This document shows, one piece after another, positions 36,367 to 45,400 of a stretch of 64,000 nt of DNA. Positions within the stretch are counted from its first letter, which is position 1. Every line of letters starts with the position of its first letter. The stretch is from Nostoc sp. UHCC 0926 (GTDB lineage Bacteria; Cyanobacteriota; Cyanobacteriia; Cyanobacteriales; Nostocaceae): assembly GCF_028623165.1 (NCBI RefSeq), contig NZ_CP117768.1:2728001-2792000 (forward strand), given 5' to 3'. The position numbers and the translations under genes are program-made. The notes under the pieces were generated by a model. It made no database searches. It was not told the origin of the DNA and saw only the letters and a list, made by a program, of their open reading frames with translations.

Positions 36367-37264
36367 GAATCAACTGGAATCCTCCGGTTGTGATTATCCC
36401 ATTCCGTGTCATTTGCTCATAATCGTACTAAATCTAAGTACAAATTATGCAAAAATCAGTCCACCTCTCATTTATATAAGCCTAAAAGCCGATTTTATCT
36501 GATATTAAAGCTATCTTAAGCCGCCTTCGTCAATTAACGCATTCGTATTGATATTAATACGTAATAACAGTTTTTGTGTGTTCATATAGACTAGATTTTA
36601 GAACTATTTTATGATATGCGTGTCTGGGGACTGGGGAACTCGGGGCGCTCTCTGGGGATAAGGGGCAATGGGGACTGGCCAGACAAGGAGGAAGAAGTCT
36701 CTAACTTGTCTCCTCCCAATGCCCAATACAACTCTTGGAGAGGCTGGCGCTTAGGGCGTAGCTATGCCGCAGGCTTTACGGCTTACCTCGACTTCTCTAC
36801 GAGACGCTGCGCGAACACTCGGTAAAAGTCGCTCACTACAAGTGCCCAACGAATGTCAAAGCTTTTGTTTTTTTCCTGATTGTATTAATTTTCTAAAGAA
36901 GCAGTAAGGTAGAGTAGTGGCGTAGCTGATGCCAAGAACTCATTGCTATAGCAATCAAAATTGAAATGTGAGAAAATACGGAGATTAAAAGTACCTATTT
37001 ATAGGCATTTCAGCAATTTTATCTCTCACGAATGATTTAAAATTGCTATATCAAAACCACTTATACTATATAAGGTTATGCTAATTATCTAGTAAACAAT
37101 GATTTGCTATTGCTATAAAAGAAGATAATCTAGATATTAATCATCAATGAAAGTGTTTGCACAAGCTAGACTGATTTAGTGATTTTTGCGGGAAGGCAAG
37201 AAGATTTGAGAAATGCTTTCCTCAAAAGCCAACCCCTATCGACAGCAGTTCAGAAAGCAAAAAA
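36367..37264. other. Long intergenic region with repeats
   Basis: Positions 36620-36840 hold tandem/palindromic repeats (GGGGACTGGGG-like words, then GCGTAGCTATGCCGCAGGC and GAGACGCTGCGCGAACAC), the same class as at 9250 and 35340. A MITE follows at 36947-37050. The frames open through the repeats are not genes. The histidine kinase promoter should be in 37060-37250. Confidence 0.5.
36947..37050. mobile_element. MITE with TATAGCAAT/ATTGCTATA ends
   Basis: A 104-bp element whose ends TATAGCAATC and AATTGCTATA are inverted, with a subterminal CTCACGAATGATTTAAAATTGCTATA shared with the TA-target MITE at 27434-27539. It is non-coding. Confidence 0.65.
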
Positions 37265-38938
37265 GTGTCAGCCGAAGAGCCATCGACAGACGAACTCCCG
37301 ACCATAGAATTTCCCTCACGAGGGAAACTCAAAGCCAGTTCTTGGCGCATCCATCAAAAAATTGGCTATGGGTATTTTGTAGCTATCGGAATTGGCTTTT
37401 TTGGCTCACTGACTGGGTTAGTGATTGCCAACTACTACCGGGGAAGAGAAGTCAGGCAATTCAATCAAGCCTATGAACAAGGACAACTACTGAGTAATTA
37501 TAAAGATGCAGTAGTAGGGGCGCAATTGCATAGCTCTAACCTAGTTGCTGTATTGGAAAATTCACAACAGCTGCAAAGTAAAAAAGCCGATTTTCTGAAA
37601 AATGTTGAAAAAGCCAAGCAACTAGAGTCAAAAATTGCCGGATTCATCGATAGTAAACCTAAAAGACTAGCAGCAACAAGTTCGACTTTACAGACGTTAT
37701 TGCTGGATTACAAGACTAATTTAAAAGCTTACGTTGACCAAATAGAGGTCGTCTTAAAGGAAGTTGACTCCCAGCAAGTGCAGCCTCAGCAGATTTCCTC
37801 TGCCCGATCGCAGTTATTGACAATTATGCGTGGTGAAACAGCCATCCGGCTAGACCAGCTTTCTGAAAGCTTGGCTAACATCCTGCAAACTGCTGAAGTT
37901 CAAGAGCAAGAAAGGCAAAAAGCTGTTGAAGAGGCAAAAGTAGTTGAGCGATTCATCGTGATTATGAGTATGCTGGTTTCGGTAGCGATCGCAGCCATTG
38001 TAGCATGGCGTACCAGTCGGGCGATCGCTGAACCAGTTATCACTGTCACCCAAGTAGCGGAGCAAGTTGCAAGAAAATCTAATTTCGATTTGCGAGCTCC
38101 AGTCACCACTGAAGATGAAATTGGCCTACTCGCCAAATCTCTAAATCGTCTGATTGAACGAGTATCTGAGCGAACAAAAGAACTACAACAAGCTAAAGAA
38201 TTAGCCGAAGCTGCTAGCAAAGCAAAAAGCGTATTTTTGGCCAATGTCAGCCACGAATTACGCACGCCATTAAATGCTGTCATTGGCTTAAGCCAACTTC
38301 TAGAAGACGACGCCACCGATCTTGGTTTATCGGGAGACTTTATCACAGACTTAGAAACAATTAATTCTGCTGGTAAGCATCTACTGCACTTAATTAACGA
38401 AATCCTCGACTTGTCAAAAATTGAAGCGGGGAAAATGACCCTCTATCCAGAGACATTCGAGATTGCAACCCTGATTCATAACGTTGTCCTCACAGTCAAA
38501 CCGACTATAGAAAAAAATGCCAATGTCTTAGAAGTACATATTGATCAGCAACTTGGCATCATGTACGCCGATCAAACCAGGATGCGGCAGGTGTTGTTAA
38601 ACTTACTAAGTAACGCCGGCAAGTTCACTACAAACGGCAAGGTGATGCTAACAGTCAACAGAGAAAAGGATGAATTCCGACTGGAGGCTCCTTTGGGCAT
38701 GATTACTTTCACCGTTACCGACACAGGCATAGGTATGTCTCACCGTCAACAGCAGCAGTTATTTCAACCTTTTACACAAGGAGATACCTCGACGACGAAA
38801 AAGTATGGAGGTACGGGACTGGGGTTGGCAATTAGCCGCCACTTTTGCCAGATGATGGGTGGTGAGATTATTGTCAAAAGTGAACCGGGAGTTGGCTCTA
38901 CTTTCACTATTCGTCTACCAATGACTGTGCAGGATTGA
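37265..38938 (+). CDS. Membrane sensor histidine kinase with HAMP domain
   Basis: The start is GTG 37265, since no in-frame ATG exists before the upstream stop; 557 residues. It has membrane helix 1 at about 39-60 ([22 protein letters not shown]), a helical periplasmic sensor, helix 2 at about 225-245 ([20 protein letters not shown]), a HAMP linker ([25 protein letters not shown]), the phospho-acceptor [18 protein letters not shown] (His near 330), N box [13 protein letters not shown]1 DTGIGM and G2 [13 protein letters not shown]. All catalytic boxes are intact. It is an orphan kinase with no adjacent response regulator. Confidence 0.9.
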   Translation: MSAEEPSTDELPTIEFPSRGKLKASSWRIHQKIGYGYFVAIGIGFFGSLTGLVIANYYRGREVRQFNQAYEQGQLLSNYKDAVVGAQLHSSNLVAVLENSQQLQSKKADFLKNVEKAKQLESKIAGFIDSKPKRLAATSSTLQTLLLDYKTNLKAYVDQIEVVLKEVDSQQVQPQQISSARSQLLTIMRGETAIRLDQLSESLANILQTAEVQEQERQKAVEEAKVVERFIVIMSMLVSVAIAAIVAWRTSRAIAEPVITVTQVAEQVARKSNFDLRAPVTTEDEIGLLAKSLNRLIERVSERTKELQQAKELAEAASKAKSVFLANVSHELRTPLNAVIGLSQLLEDDATDLGLSGDFITDLETINSAGKHLLHLINEILDLSKIEAGKMTLYPETFEIATLIHNVVLTVKPTIEKNANVLEVHIDQQLGIMYADQTRMRQVLLNLLSNAGKFTTNGKVMLTVNREKDEFRLEAPLGMITFTVTDTGIGMSHRQQQQLFQPFTQGDTSTTKKYGGTGLGLAISRHFCQMMGGEIIVKSEPGVGSTFTIRLPMTVQD

Positions 38939-39076
38939 AGGAGTTACTGAAAACCTGAAACCTAGATCCCCCCTTAAAAAGGGGGGAACCTTAAACAGCC
39001 AACTTTTATAAGGGGGTTGGGGGATCTCTTGTGCGTAAGTCCTAAATTGTTTAATTGTTGGGAATCCTCTGCCAAA

Positions 39077-39790
39077 TTAACTAATGATACTCACCCTCCC
39101 TGTATCCAAATCGTAACGACCTCCGACGATTTTCAATTTGCCCGATCGCACCTGCTCAGTTAAAAGCTGCGATCGCTTCAACCGTTGAAGTTGATATTGT
39201 ACATTTGCAACCACAGCATTTTCAACCGCGTCACCCGACTGATCCTTGACCTTTTCCACTGCTGGCTTAATTGCCTTCACAAAAGTACCAATATCACCGA
39301 GTAACGATTCGTTTTGTACAGCGGCCGTTACTGCCCCACAACGCTCATGACCCATCACCATCAGCAGCGGAGAACCTAACAAGACAACCGCATATTCAAT
39401 ACTGCCGATCGCTTCAGACGTGGCAATATTTCCGGCAATCCGAACATCAAAGATGTCCCCAATGCCCTGATCGAAAACAATTTCTGCGGGGACTCGTGAA
39501 TCCGCACAACTGAGAATAGTTGCAAATGGATGTTGAGCTTGAGCAACTTCCTGCAACCGCAGCGCAGATTGATCGGGGTATTGGGGTTGATGCTGAACAA
39601 ACCGCTGATTTCCCTCCATCAGCTTTTGCAATGCTGCATCGGGATTGAGGGATTCAGGGAGGTTTGGAGGCATTTCGGCAGCTTTAACCTGTTCCACCCG
39701 CCAGAGGAAATCGCTGGCAGTTAGCATCATCCCAAACGCTCCGGTCATTCCTAACTTCAAAAAGTCACGACGTTCCATGAAATGCTTCAT
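39077..39790 (-). CDS. Tat-exported beta-carbonic anhydrase
   Basis: ATG 39790 is preferred (MKHFMERRDFLK), 237 residues. The N-terminus carries a twin-arginine motif ERRDFLKLGMTGAFGMMLTAS and a likely cleavage after VKAAE/KAA, so the enzyme is folded in the cytoplasm and sent to the periplasm. Zinc ligands and catalytic residues of the beta class are present: CADSR (Cys, Asp/Arg) and MGHERCGA (His, Cys). It interconverts CO2 and bicarbonate. It is the last gene of an sbtA-sbtB-carbonic anhydrase operon (16 bases after sbtB), so it probably supplies bicarbonate outside the cell membrane for SbtA or recaptures leaked CO2. Confidence 0.9.
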   Translation of the reverse strand: MKHFMERRDFLKLGMTGAFGMMLTASDFLWRVEQVKAAEMPPNLPESLNPDAALQKLMEGNQRFVQHQPQYPDQSALRLQEVAQAQHPFATILSCADSRVPAEIVFDQGIGDIFDVRIAGNIATSEAIGSIEYAVVLLGSPLLMVMGHERCGAVTAAVQNESLLGDIGTFVKAIKPAVEKVKDQSGDAVENAVVANVQYQLQRLKRSQLLTEQVRSGKLKIVGGRYDLDTGRVSIIS

Positions 39791-39806
39791 TGAATTTATA
39801 ACTCTC

Positions 39807-40118
39807 CTACATGGAGGCAACACATCTTACAGAGCGAATTTCCATCACATCCGAAACGTAGCAACTACCTCCGAATTTGTTGAGCAATGGCTTGATGTTT
39901 TCTACAACCCGCTTGATTTCTTCTGGCATACAAAACGCGACGATGTAAACATTATCAAGCATGGTCATGTCTAAATCTTCTGTCGTTCCTCGTAATCCTT
40001 TACCAGCAACATTTCTGATTACGGCATGGCTATGTACACCCGACTTGTCTAAACGATCTAAAATTTTGCCAAGCTCAAAGGAGTTGGCGATAATTTCTAT
40101 CTTTTTAACTACGTGCAT
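39807..40118 (-). CDS. sbtB: SbtB, PII-like regulator of the bicarbonate transporter
   Basis: ATG 40118 behind GGAGGTAAT is the start (103 residues). The GlnB/PII-like ferredoxin fold reads KKIEIIANSFELGKILDRLDKSGVHSHAVI, with a T-loop region RNVAGKGLRGTTED and FGGSCYVSDVMEI. SbtB binds adenine nucleotides including cAMP and c-di-AMP, forms trimers and blocks or tunes SbtA. It begins only four bases after sbtA. The C-terminus SVRCVASM has one Cys and lacks the C-terminal CGPEGC redox tail known from some SbtB proteins. Confidence 0.9.
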   Translation of the reverse strand: MHVVKKIEIIANSFELGKILDRLDKSGVHSHAVIRNVAGKGLRGTTEDLDMTMLDNVYIVAFCMPEEIKRVVENIKPLLNKFGGSCYVSDVMEIRSVRCVASM

Positions 40119-40122
40119 ATTA

Positions 40123-41091
40123 TTACCTCCAAAATAGGTTAATTCCGTAGAGATATAACGGAATTCCCACAATAATATTGAACGGGAATGTCACTGCTAG
40201 AGCGGTAGAAACATACAGGCTGGGATTTGCTTCTGGAACAGTCATCCGCATCGCCGCCGGGACAGCAATGTAAGAAGCACTGGCACACAATACAGCGAAT
40301 AACAGCGAATTTCCCTGAGGCATACCGATGAATTTGGCAATCACCAACCCAATGCCTGCATTGAGTATTGGAATTAGTATGGCAAATAAAATCAGGAAAA
40401 CTCCGGTTTTTTGTAAGTCTTTAATTCTTCTAGCAGCGACCAATCCCATGTCCAGTAAAAAGAAGGTGAGAACGCCATAAAACAACCCTTGAGTAAAAGG
40501 TTCTAATACGTGCCAACCGCGTTCTCCTGTCAAGACACCTATTAATAGACTACCGACTAATAGAAAAACTGAACTATTAAGAAATGCTTCTTGCAAAACT
40601 TCCGGCCATGAAAAGTCCCGCTTGCCATCGGCGGTGAATATATTCACCAAAATTAGACCAACTATAATAGCTGGGGATTCCATCAGGGCAAGGGCTGCCA
40701 CCATGTAACCATCAAAAGTAATACCAAGCTCAGTCAAAAAAGCGCTAGCTGTAATGAAGGTAACAGCACTGATAGAACCGTAGGTTGCAGCGATCGCACC
40801 AGCATCGTAAGTATCCAGTTTCAACTTCAGTATAAAAAAGGTGTAAATTGGAACGACACAAGCCATCATCATTGCTGCCGCGAGTGTTAGAACTACTTCC
40901 TGAGTAATGCCGCTTTTGATTAGTTCTACCCCTCCTTTAAAACCAATGGCAAACAGCAGATACAACGAAAGGAGTTTGGGCACTGGTGCGGGAATTTCTA
41001 GATCAGACTTGACAAAAACAGCAGTCATGCCTAAAAAGAAAAACAGGATTGGCGGATTTAAAATGTTGGATACAATTAAGCTAACATCCAT
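40123..41091 (-). CDS. sbtA: Sodium-dependent bicarbonate transporter SbtA
   Basis: SbtA is the high-affinity Na+/HCO3- symporter of the cyanobacterial CO2-concentrating mechanism. ATG 41091 (AGGGG six bases upstream) is preferred over GTG 41097; about 322 residues with ten hydrophobic helices. Family segments are NPPILFFFLGM at the start, AIGFKGGVELIKSG, AATYGSISAVTFITASAFL and AVLCASASYIAVPAAMR. Both inverted halves of the fold are present, so it should be functional. It leads the sbtA-sbtB-carbonic anhydrase operon and is probably induced by low CO2. Confidence 0.95.
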   Translation of the reverse strand: MDVSLIVSNILNPPILFFFLGMTAVFVKSDLEIPAPVPKLLSLYLLFAIGFKGGVELIKSGITQEVVLTLAAAMMMACVVPIYTFFILKLKLDTYDAGAIAATYGSISAVTFITASAFLTELGITFDGYMVAALALMESPAIIVGLILVNIFTADGKRDFSWPEVLQEAFLNSSVFLLVGSLLIGVLTGERGWHVLEPFTQGLFYGVLTFFLLDMGLVAARRIKDLQKTGVFLILFAILIPILNAGIGLVIAKFIGMPQGNSLLFAVLCASASYIAVPAAMRMTVPEANPSLYVSTALAVTFPFNIIVGIPLYLYGINLFWR

Positions 41092-41536
41092 ATCCACCCC
41101 TGTTTATACTGGTAAAACCTGCAATTAAAGAAATTTTTCATCTTTAAAAATTTAACGGTTCAATCATGATGTATCGTGTATTGCTACCCAATGTCAATTG
41201 GGTACTCAAGGAGTGAATAGTCCTATTGGTGACAATACTCTCCGTTAGGTATTGCAGCGTTTTTCATTTCAATAAACCACGGGCTAGGGAACATTGCCGT
41301 ATCCCTACGAAAATCTGTAGTTCAATTAACTGAAAATAGCTGTAAGCTCTGTTGACAACAGAACAGTGAGAGCTTGCTCACCATGTTTTGAGGTTTGATT
41401 CCCTGTCGCTGATTTTACGACAGAACGCGCCGGAATAACTAGTGGCTAACTTTTCTTTGGAGAAAAGTTAACGTATTGTTGGGTAATTCATGAATTGCTC
41501 CTACACAAACCTTGCTAAATCCAGTATTATTTTGAT
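41092..41536. other. Upstream region of the sbtA operon
   Basis: The sbtA promoter lies here on the minus strand. Two hairpins are visible: TACCCAATGTCAATTGGGTA (41189-41208) and GCTAACTTTTCTTTGGAGAAAAGTTAACG (about 41443-41471). No gene. Confidence 0.5.
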
Positions 41537-41727
41537 TTACAACAGTTTGGTAAACCCCGCTTGCTTAAAATGACGGTCAGATGTAAAAGCTTGAGTAATC
41601 CCTTCCTGTGTCATCATCGCAAAGCTAATACAGTCAGTTAGCCCCTAATCTTTATCAGGACGCTGGCTGTATAACATCCAACTTTCATCCAGCAATTTTT
41701 GGTCAAAGGGGATGATTTGCACACTTT
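41537..41727 (-). pseudogene. PIN-domain toxin, C-terminal half (VapC-like)
   Basis: Reading the minus strand into the TAA at 41537-41539 gives QIIPFDQKLLDESWMLY, then KD*GLTDCISFAMMTQEGI, then AFTSDRHFKQAGF, the second half of a PIN RNase with its DxxxxD metal-site segment (TDCISF and TSDRHF). The TGG Trp codon expected before GLTDCISF is TAG. Its front half is 6.4 kb away at 48153-48378. Joining the two through one copy of ACTTT restores one continuous frame across SLRLLKS-VQIIPF, so this is one gene cut in two by the intervening element. Confidence 0.85.
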
Positions 41728-41895
41728 CAGGACTTACGCATCGTACATAAGTACTACACGCAATTTGGGTATAAAGCCATGTTTAGTAGCCAGCGATCGC
41801 TTTCTATGCCAATAAATTAAAGTTATGCGAAGCGCCTGAAACTATCAAATATCATAGTGCACATTATGGTTAATTTGTACAGTGCGTAAGTCCTA
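41728..41895 (+). repeat. 168-bp MITE copy, left end of the composite
   Basis: It begins CAGGACTTACGCATCGTACA and ends TGTACAGTGCGTAAGTCCT, so it has its own inverted ends. It matches the reverse complement of 47985-48152 with only a few substitutions (for example around 41857-41865). It contains a GCGATCGC octamer and no gene. Confidence 0.85.
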
Positions 41896-42005
41896 TGATT
41901 GACAAAAGGCACTTTATCTTAACCTCTCACCGATGGATTTTTTCGTGCCAAATTTTGATTGCCCCAACATCATTTATGGGCAAGTTGGTAAATCAATAAA
42001 ACACG

Positions 42006-42062
42006 CTCTGCAATATTTCTTTACAACGTGTCCTGTTTTGCGCGTATCCCGGCTGAACCCCT
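42006..42062 (+). repeat. 57-bp perfect inverted repeat, left copy
   Basis: Starts CTCTGCAATATTTC, ends GGCTGAACCCCT and is the exact reverse complement of 47927-47983. Together the two copies enclose the kinase gene and may be the ends of a nested element. Confidence 0.85.
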
Positions 42063-42231
42063 TTAAGAGGATGTTTGAAAAGTCCTCTTGTCGATATCAA
42101 AAGTTCTAATTATCTCTAAATCCCCCTTAAAAAGCGGAACTTTGATTCCGGTTCCCCCCTTTTTAAGGGGGGTATAGGAAATATAAAAGTGCCTAAAGTT
42201 ATAGCAAAACACTTTTCAAACAACTTCTAAA
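42063..42231. repeat. MITE-like element with AGGATGTTTGAAAAGT ends
   Basis: Starts TTAAGAGGATGTTTGAAAAGT and ends ACTTTTCAAACAACTTCTAA, inverted ends with internal CCCCCTTTTTAAGGGGGG. A relative with the same ends lies at 63386-63601. Confidence 0.6.
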
Positions 42232-42268
42232 TACTCTACTGAGAGAAATAAATCAGTAGAGTATTTTT
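42230..42268 (+). terminator. Hairpin with T-run upstream of the kinase gene
   Basis: ATACTCTACTGA (42231-42242) pairs with TCAGTAGAGTAT (42253-42264) followed by five T residues. It lies 160 bases before the kinase start, so it would shield the kinase from transcription entering from outside, or act in its 5' leader. Confidence 0.6.
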
Positions 42269-42427
42269 ATAGGAGCCTGATGTCTGCTCTCCAATTTTAA
42301 GGCAACAGTTTTGGAAGCCGATGATTTGGGCTTAACTAGGATTGGAAGAGTTAACTTGACTTGAATTTTGGGAATTATTATAGGAACCGCCAAAATCCAT
42401 TGTAAAACAATATTCAGGCAAGTAATA

Positions 42428-45400
42428 GTGTTTAAATTAATTGCTCGTATCCCGGAGTACAGTATTACCAGTTTAATTTATGAAGCTACAGCCACAGTAA
42501 TTTATCGAGCATACTGCAAAGCTAACGGAGACTCAGTTGTGATCAAACTGCTCAAAGCAGAGTATCCTACTGTCAAAGAGATTGCTCAGATCAAGCACGA
42601 ATACGAAATTATCCAAAATCTGAATATTGCAGGTGTAATCAAAACCCATAAATTAATCAATTACGACAATGCGTATAGTAATGGTTTAGCAATGGTTTTA
42701 GAAGATTTTGGCGGAGAATCCTTAAAAGATCAGATATCTACTACAGGGTTTGAACTAAGAAAATTTCTCAACATTGCGGTTCAAATTACTGAAACATTAG
42801 GAGAGTTACATAGTCACCACATTATTCATAAGGATATTAAACCTGAAAACATTCTTTATAACCCCAATAGCGAAAAAATCAAACTGATTGACTTCAGCAT
42901 TGCTTCGCTGCTGTCAAAAGAAAGCCCAGAAATCAGTAGCCTCAACCTGCTAGAAGGAACGCTGGCTTATATGTCGCCAGAGCAAACCGGACGCATCAAC
43001 CGAACGTTAGATTATCGGACAGATTTTTACTCATTAGGCGTGAGTTTTTATGAAATGCTAACGGGTCGGCTCCCCTTCCAGAATGTTCAAGATCCAATGG
43101 AGTTGGTGCATTGTCACATTGCGAAAATTCCAATGGCTCCTGACGAGATTAATCCTAATGTACCACTGGGAATCTGTGCGATCGCTATGAAACTCCTGAG
43201 CAAAAATGCTGAAGATCGCTACCAAAGTGCTTACGGGTTAAAGGCTGACCTAGAGAAAGCAATGCTTCAACTGGAAACAAAAGGAAGGATTGACCTTTTT
43301 AGCTTAGGTGAGCAGGATTTTTCGCATCAATTTCAAATAGCTCAAAAACTTTATGGTCGGGAAGTAGAAGTGGCGGCTCTTATGGCTGCCTTCGATAAAG
43401 TTAGCCTTGGTTCGAGTGAAGTTGTATTAGTAGGAGGATACTCAGGTATCGGCAAATCCTCACTGGTTAACGAAGTTCATAAACCGATTGTGCGCCAACG
43501 AGGTTACTTCATCGGTGGCAAATTTGACCAACTCAAGCGAGATATTCCTTATGCTTCTTTGATTCAGGCATTTCGAGAATTGATGCGACAACTGTTAACT
43601 GAAAGCCAAGTCAGAGTTGAGGTTTGGAAAAATAAATTGCTACAAGCATTGGGAGTTAACGGTCAGGTCATTATTGATGTGATCCCAGAAGTAGAACTGA
43701 TTATCGGGCAGCAAGCGCCTGTACCGCAGTTAGGGGTTACTGAGTCTCAAAACCGTTTTAATCGGGTATTTAAGCAATTTATCCATGCCTTTACTGCTGC
43801 GGATCATCCCTTAGTACTGTTTTTAGATGACCTGCAATGGGCAGATGCTGCCTCTTTGAAGCTGGTCGAGAATTTGATGACTGACCTAGAAAGCCAGTAT
43901 TTATTGATGATTGGGGCTTACCGAGATAACGAAGTTAGTCCCACCCATCCACTGATACTAATGCTAGAGGCAATTCGAGCATCTGGGGCAACCGTTGAAG
44001 AACTGCTATTAAAGCCATTAGCAGCACCTCATATTACTCAACTGCTTATTGACACATTAAATTGCGAATCATCCCAGGCAGAACCTTTAGCTGATTTGCT
44101 ACTTCAAAAGAGCCAAGGTAATCCCTTTTTCTTGACTCAGTTATTAAAAGTATTGCATCAAGATAATCTCTTGACATTTAATTACCGTTTGGGTTTATGG
44201 CAGTGGGATCTTAACAAAATTCAGTCACAAGCGATTACCGATAATGTGGTCGATTTAATGGTGAATAAAATTCAGAGACTGTCAGAACCAACCCAGCAAG
44301 TTTTACAATTAGCTGCTTGTGTTGGTAATCGTTTTAATTTAGAAATTCTAGCAGTAGTAAACGAGAAATCTGCATCAGCAACAGCAGTTGATTTATGGTC
44401 AGCTTTACAGGCGGGATTAATTCTTCCCTTGAGCGATACTTACAAAATTCCTCAGTTATTGAATCAGTCGGAATTGGCCATTTATTGTGATACTGCGGTA
44501 GAAGTTGACTATAAATTCTTGCACGATCGCGTTCAGCAAGCTGCCTATTCTTTAATTCCAATCGGTCAGCAACAACAAGTACACTTGAAGGTTGGTAAAT
44601 TACTATTACATAATACTGAAAAAGCCCAGTTAGAGGAGCATCTTTTCGAGATTGTCAACCATCTAAATGCTGGAGAATCATTGATTATTGAGCCAGCCGA
44701 AAGATATGAAATGGCAGAACTAAATCTGAAATTAGGTCAACGAGCAAAATCATCTTCAGCGTTTGTAACTGCCCTAAAGTTATTGAAAATAGGGATAATT
44801 TATTTAAATAACAATAGCTGGCAAGAGAAATATTCACTGACGTTAAATTTATATTTACAAGCTGGAGAAGCAGAATTTTTAAATGGAAGATACGAGCAAG
44901 CCTTGCTGATTTTTGAGCAGACTTTCAGCCAGGTTAAAAATACTCTTGATATGTGTCGAGTAAATGAATATCGGATTATGTGTTATCGCATGGAGAATGA
45001 TTTAAACTCTGCCTATAAAATTGGGTTAAACACCTTGGAGCTTTTAGGTTTTGAGTTTACAGCTTATCCCGATGATGCATATCTGTTAGAAAAACTTAAT
45101 CAAACAAAAAAAGTTATTGGCGATCGCTCAACTTTTAGTCTGGCAGAACTACCGCCAATGCAAGACGAAGAGAAGTTAATGGCTCAACGCATCTTAAAAG
45201 AAGTCTGGCCTATTGCTTACTTTTTAGGATCTAACGCGTTGCATATCACATCAATGAAGATAACTCAACTTTCAGTTCAGTATGGCAACTCACCAATTTC
45301 GGTATTTGGCTATATGCTTTATGCCTTTAATCTGGTGTTTCACTATGGTGAGGTAGATTCAGGTTATGAGTTTGGTGAACTATCTCTGCGGTTACATGAA

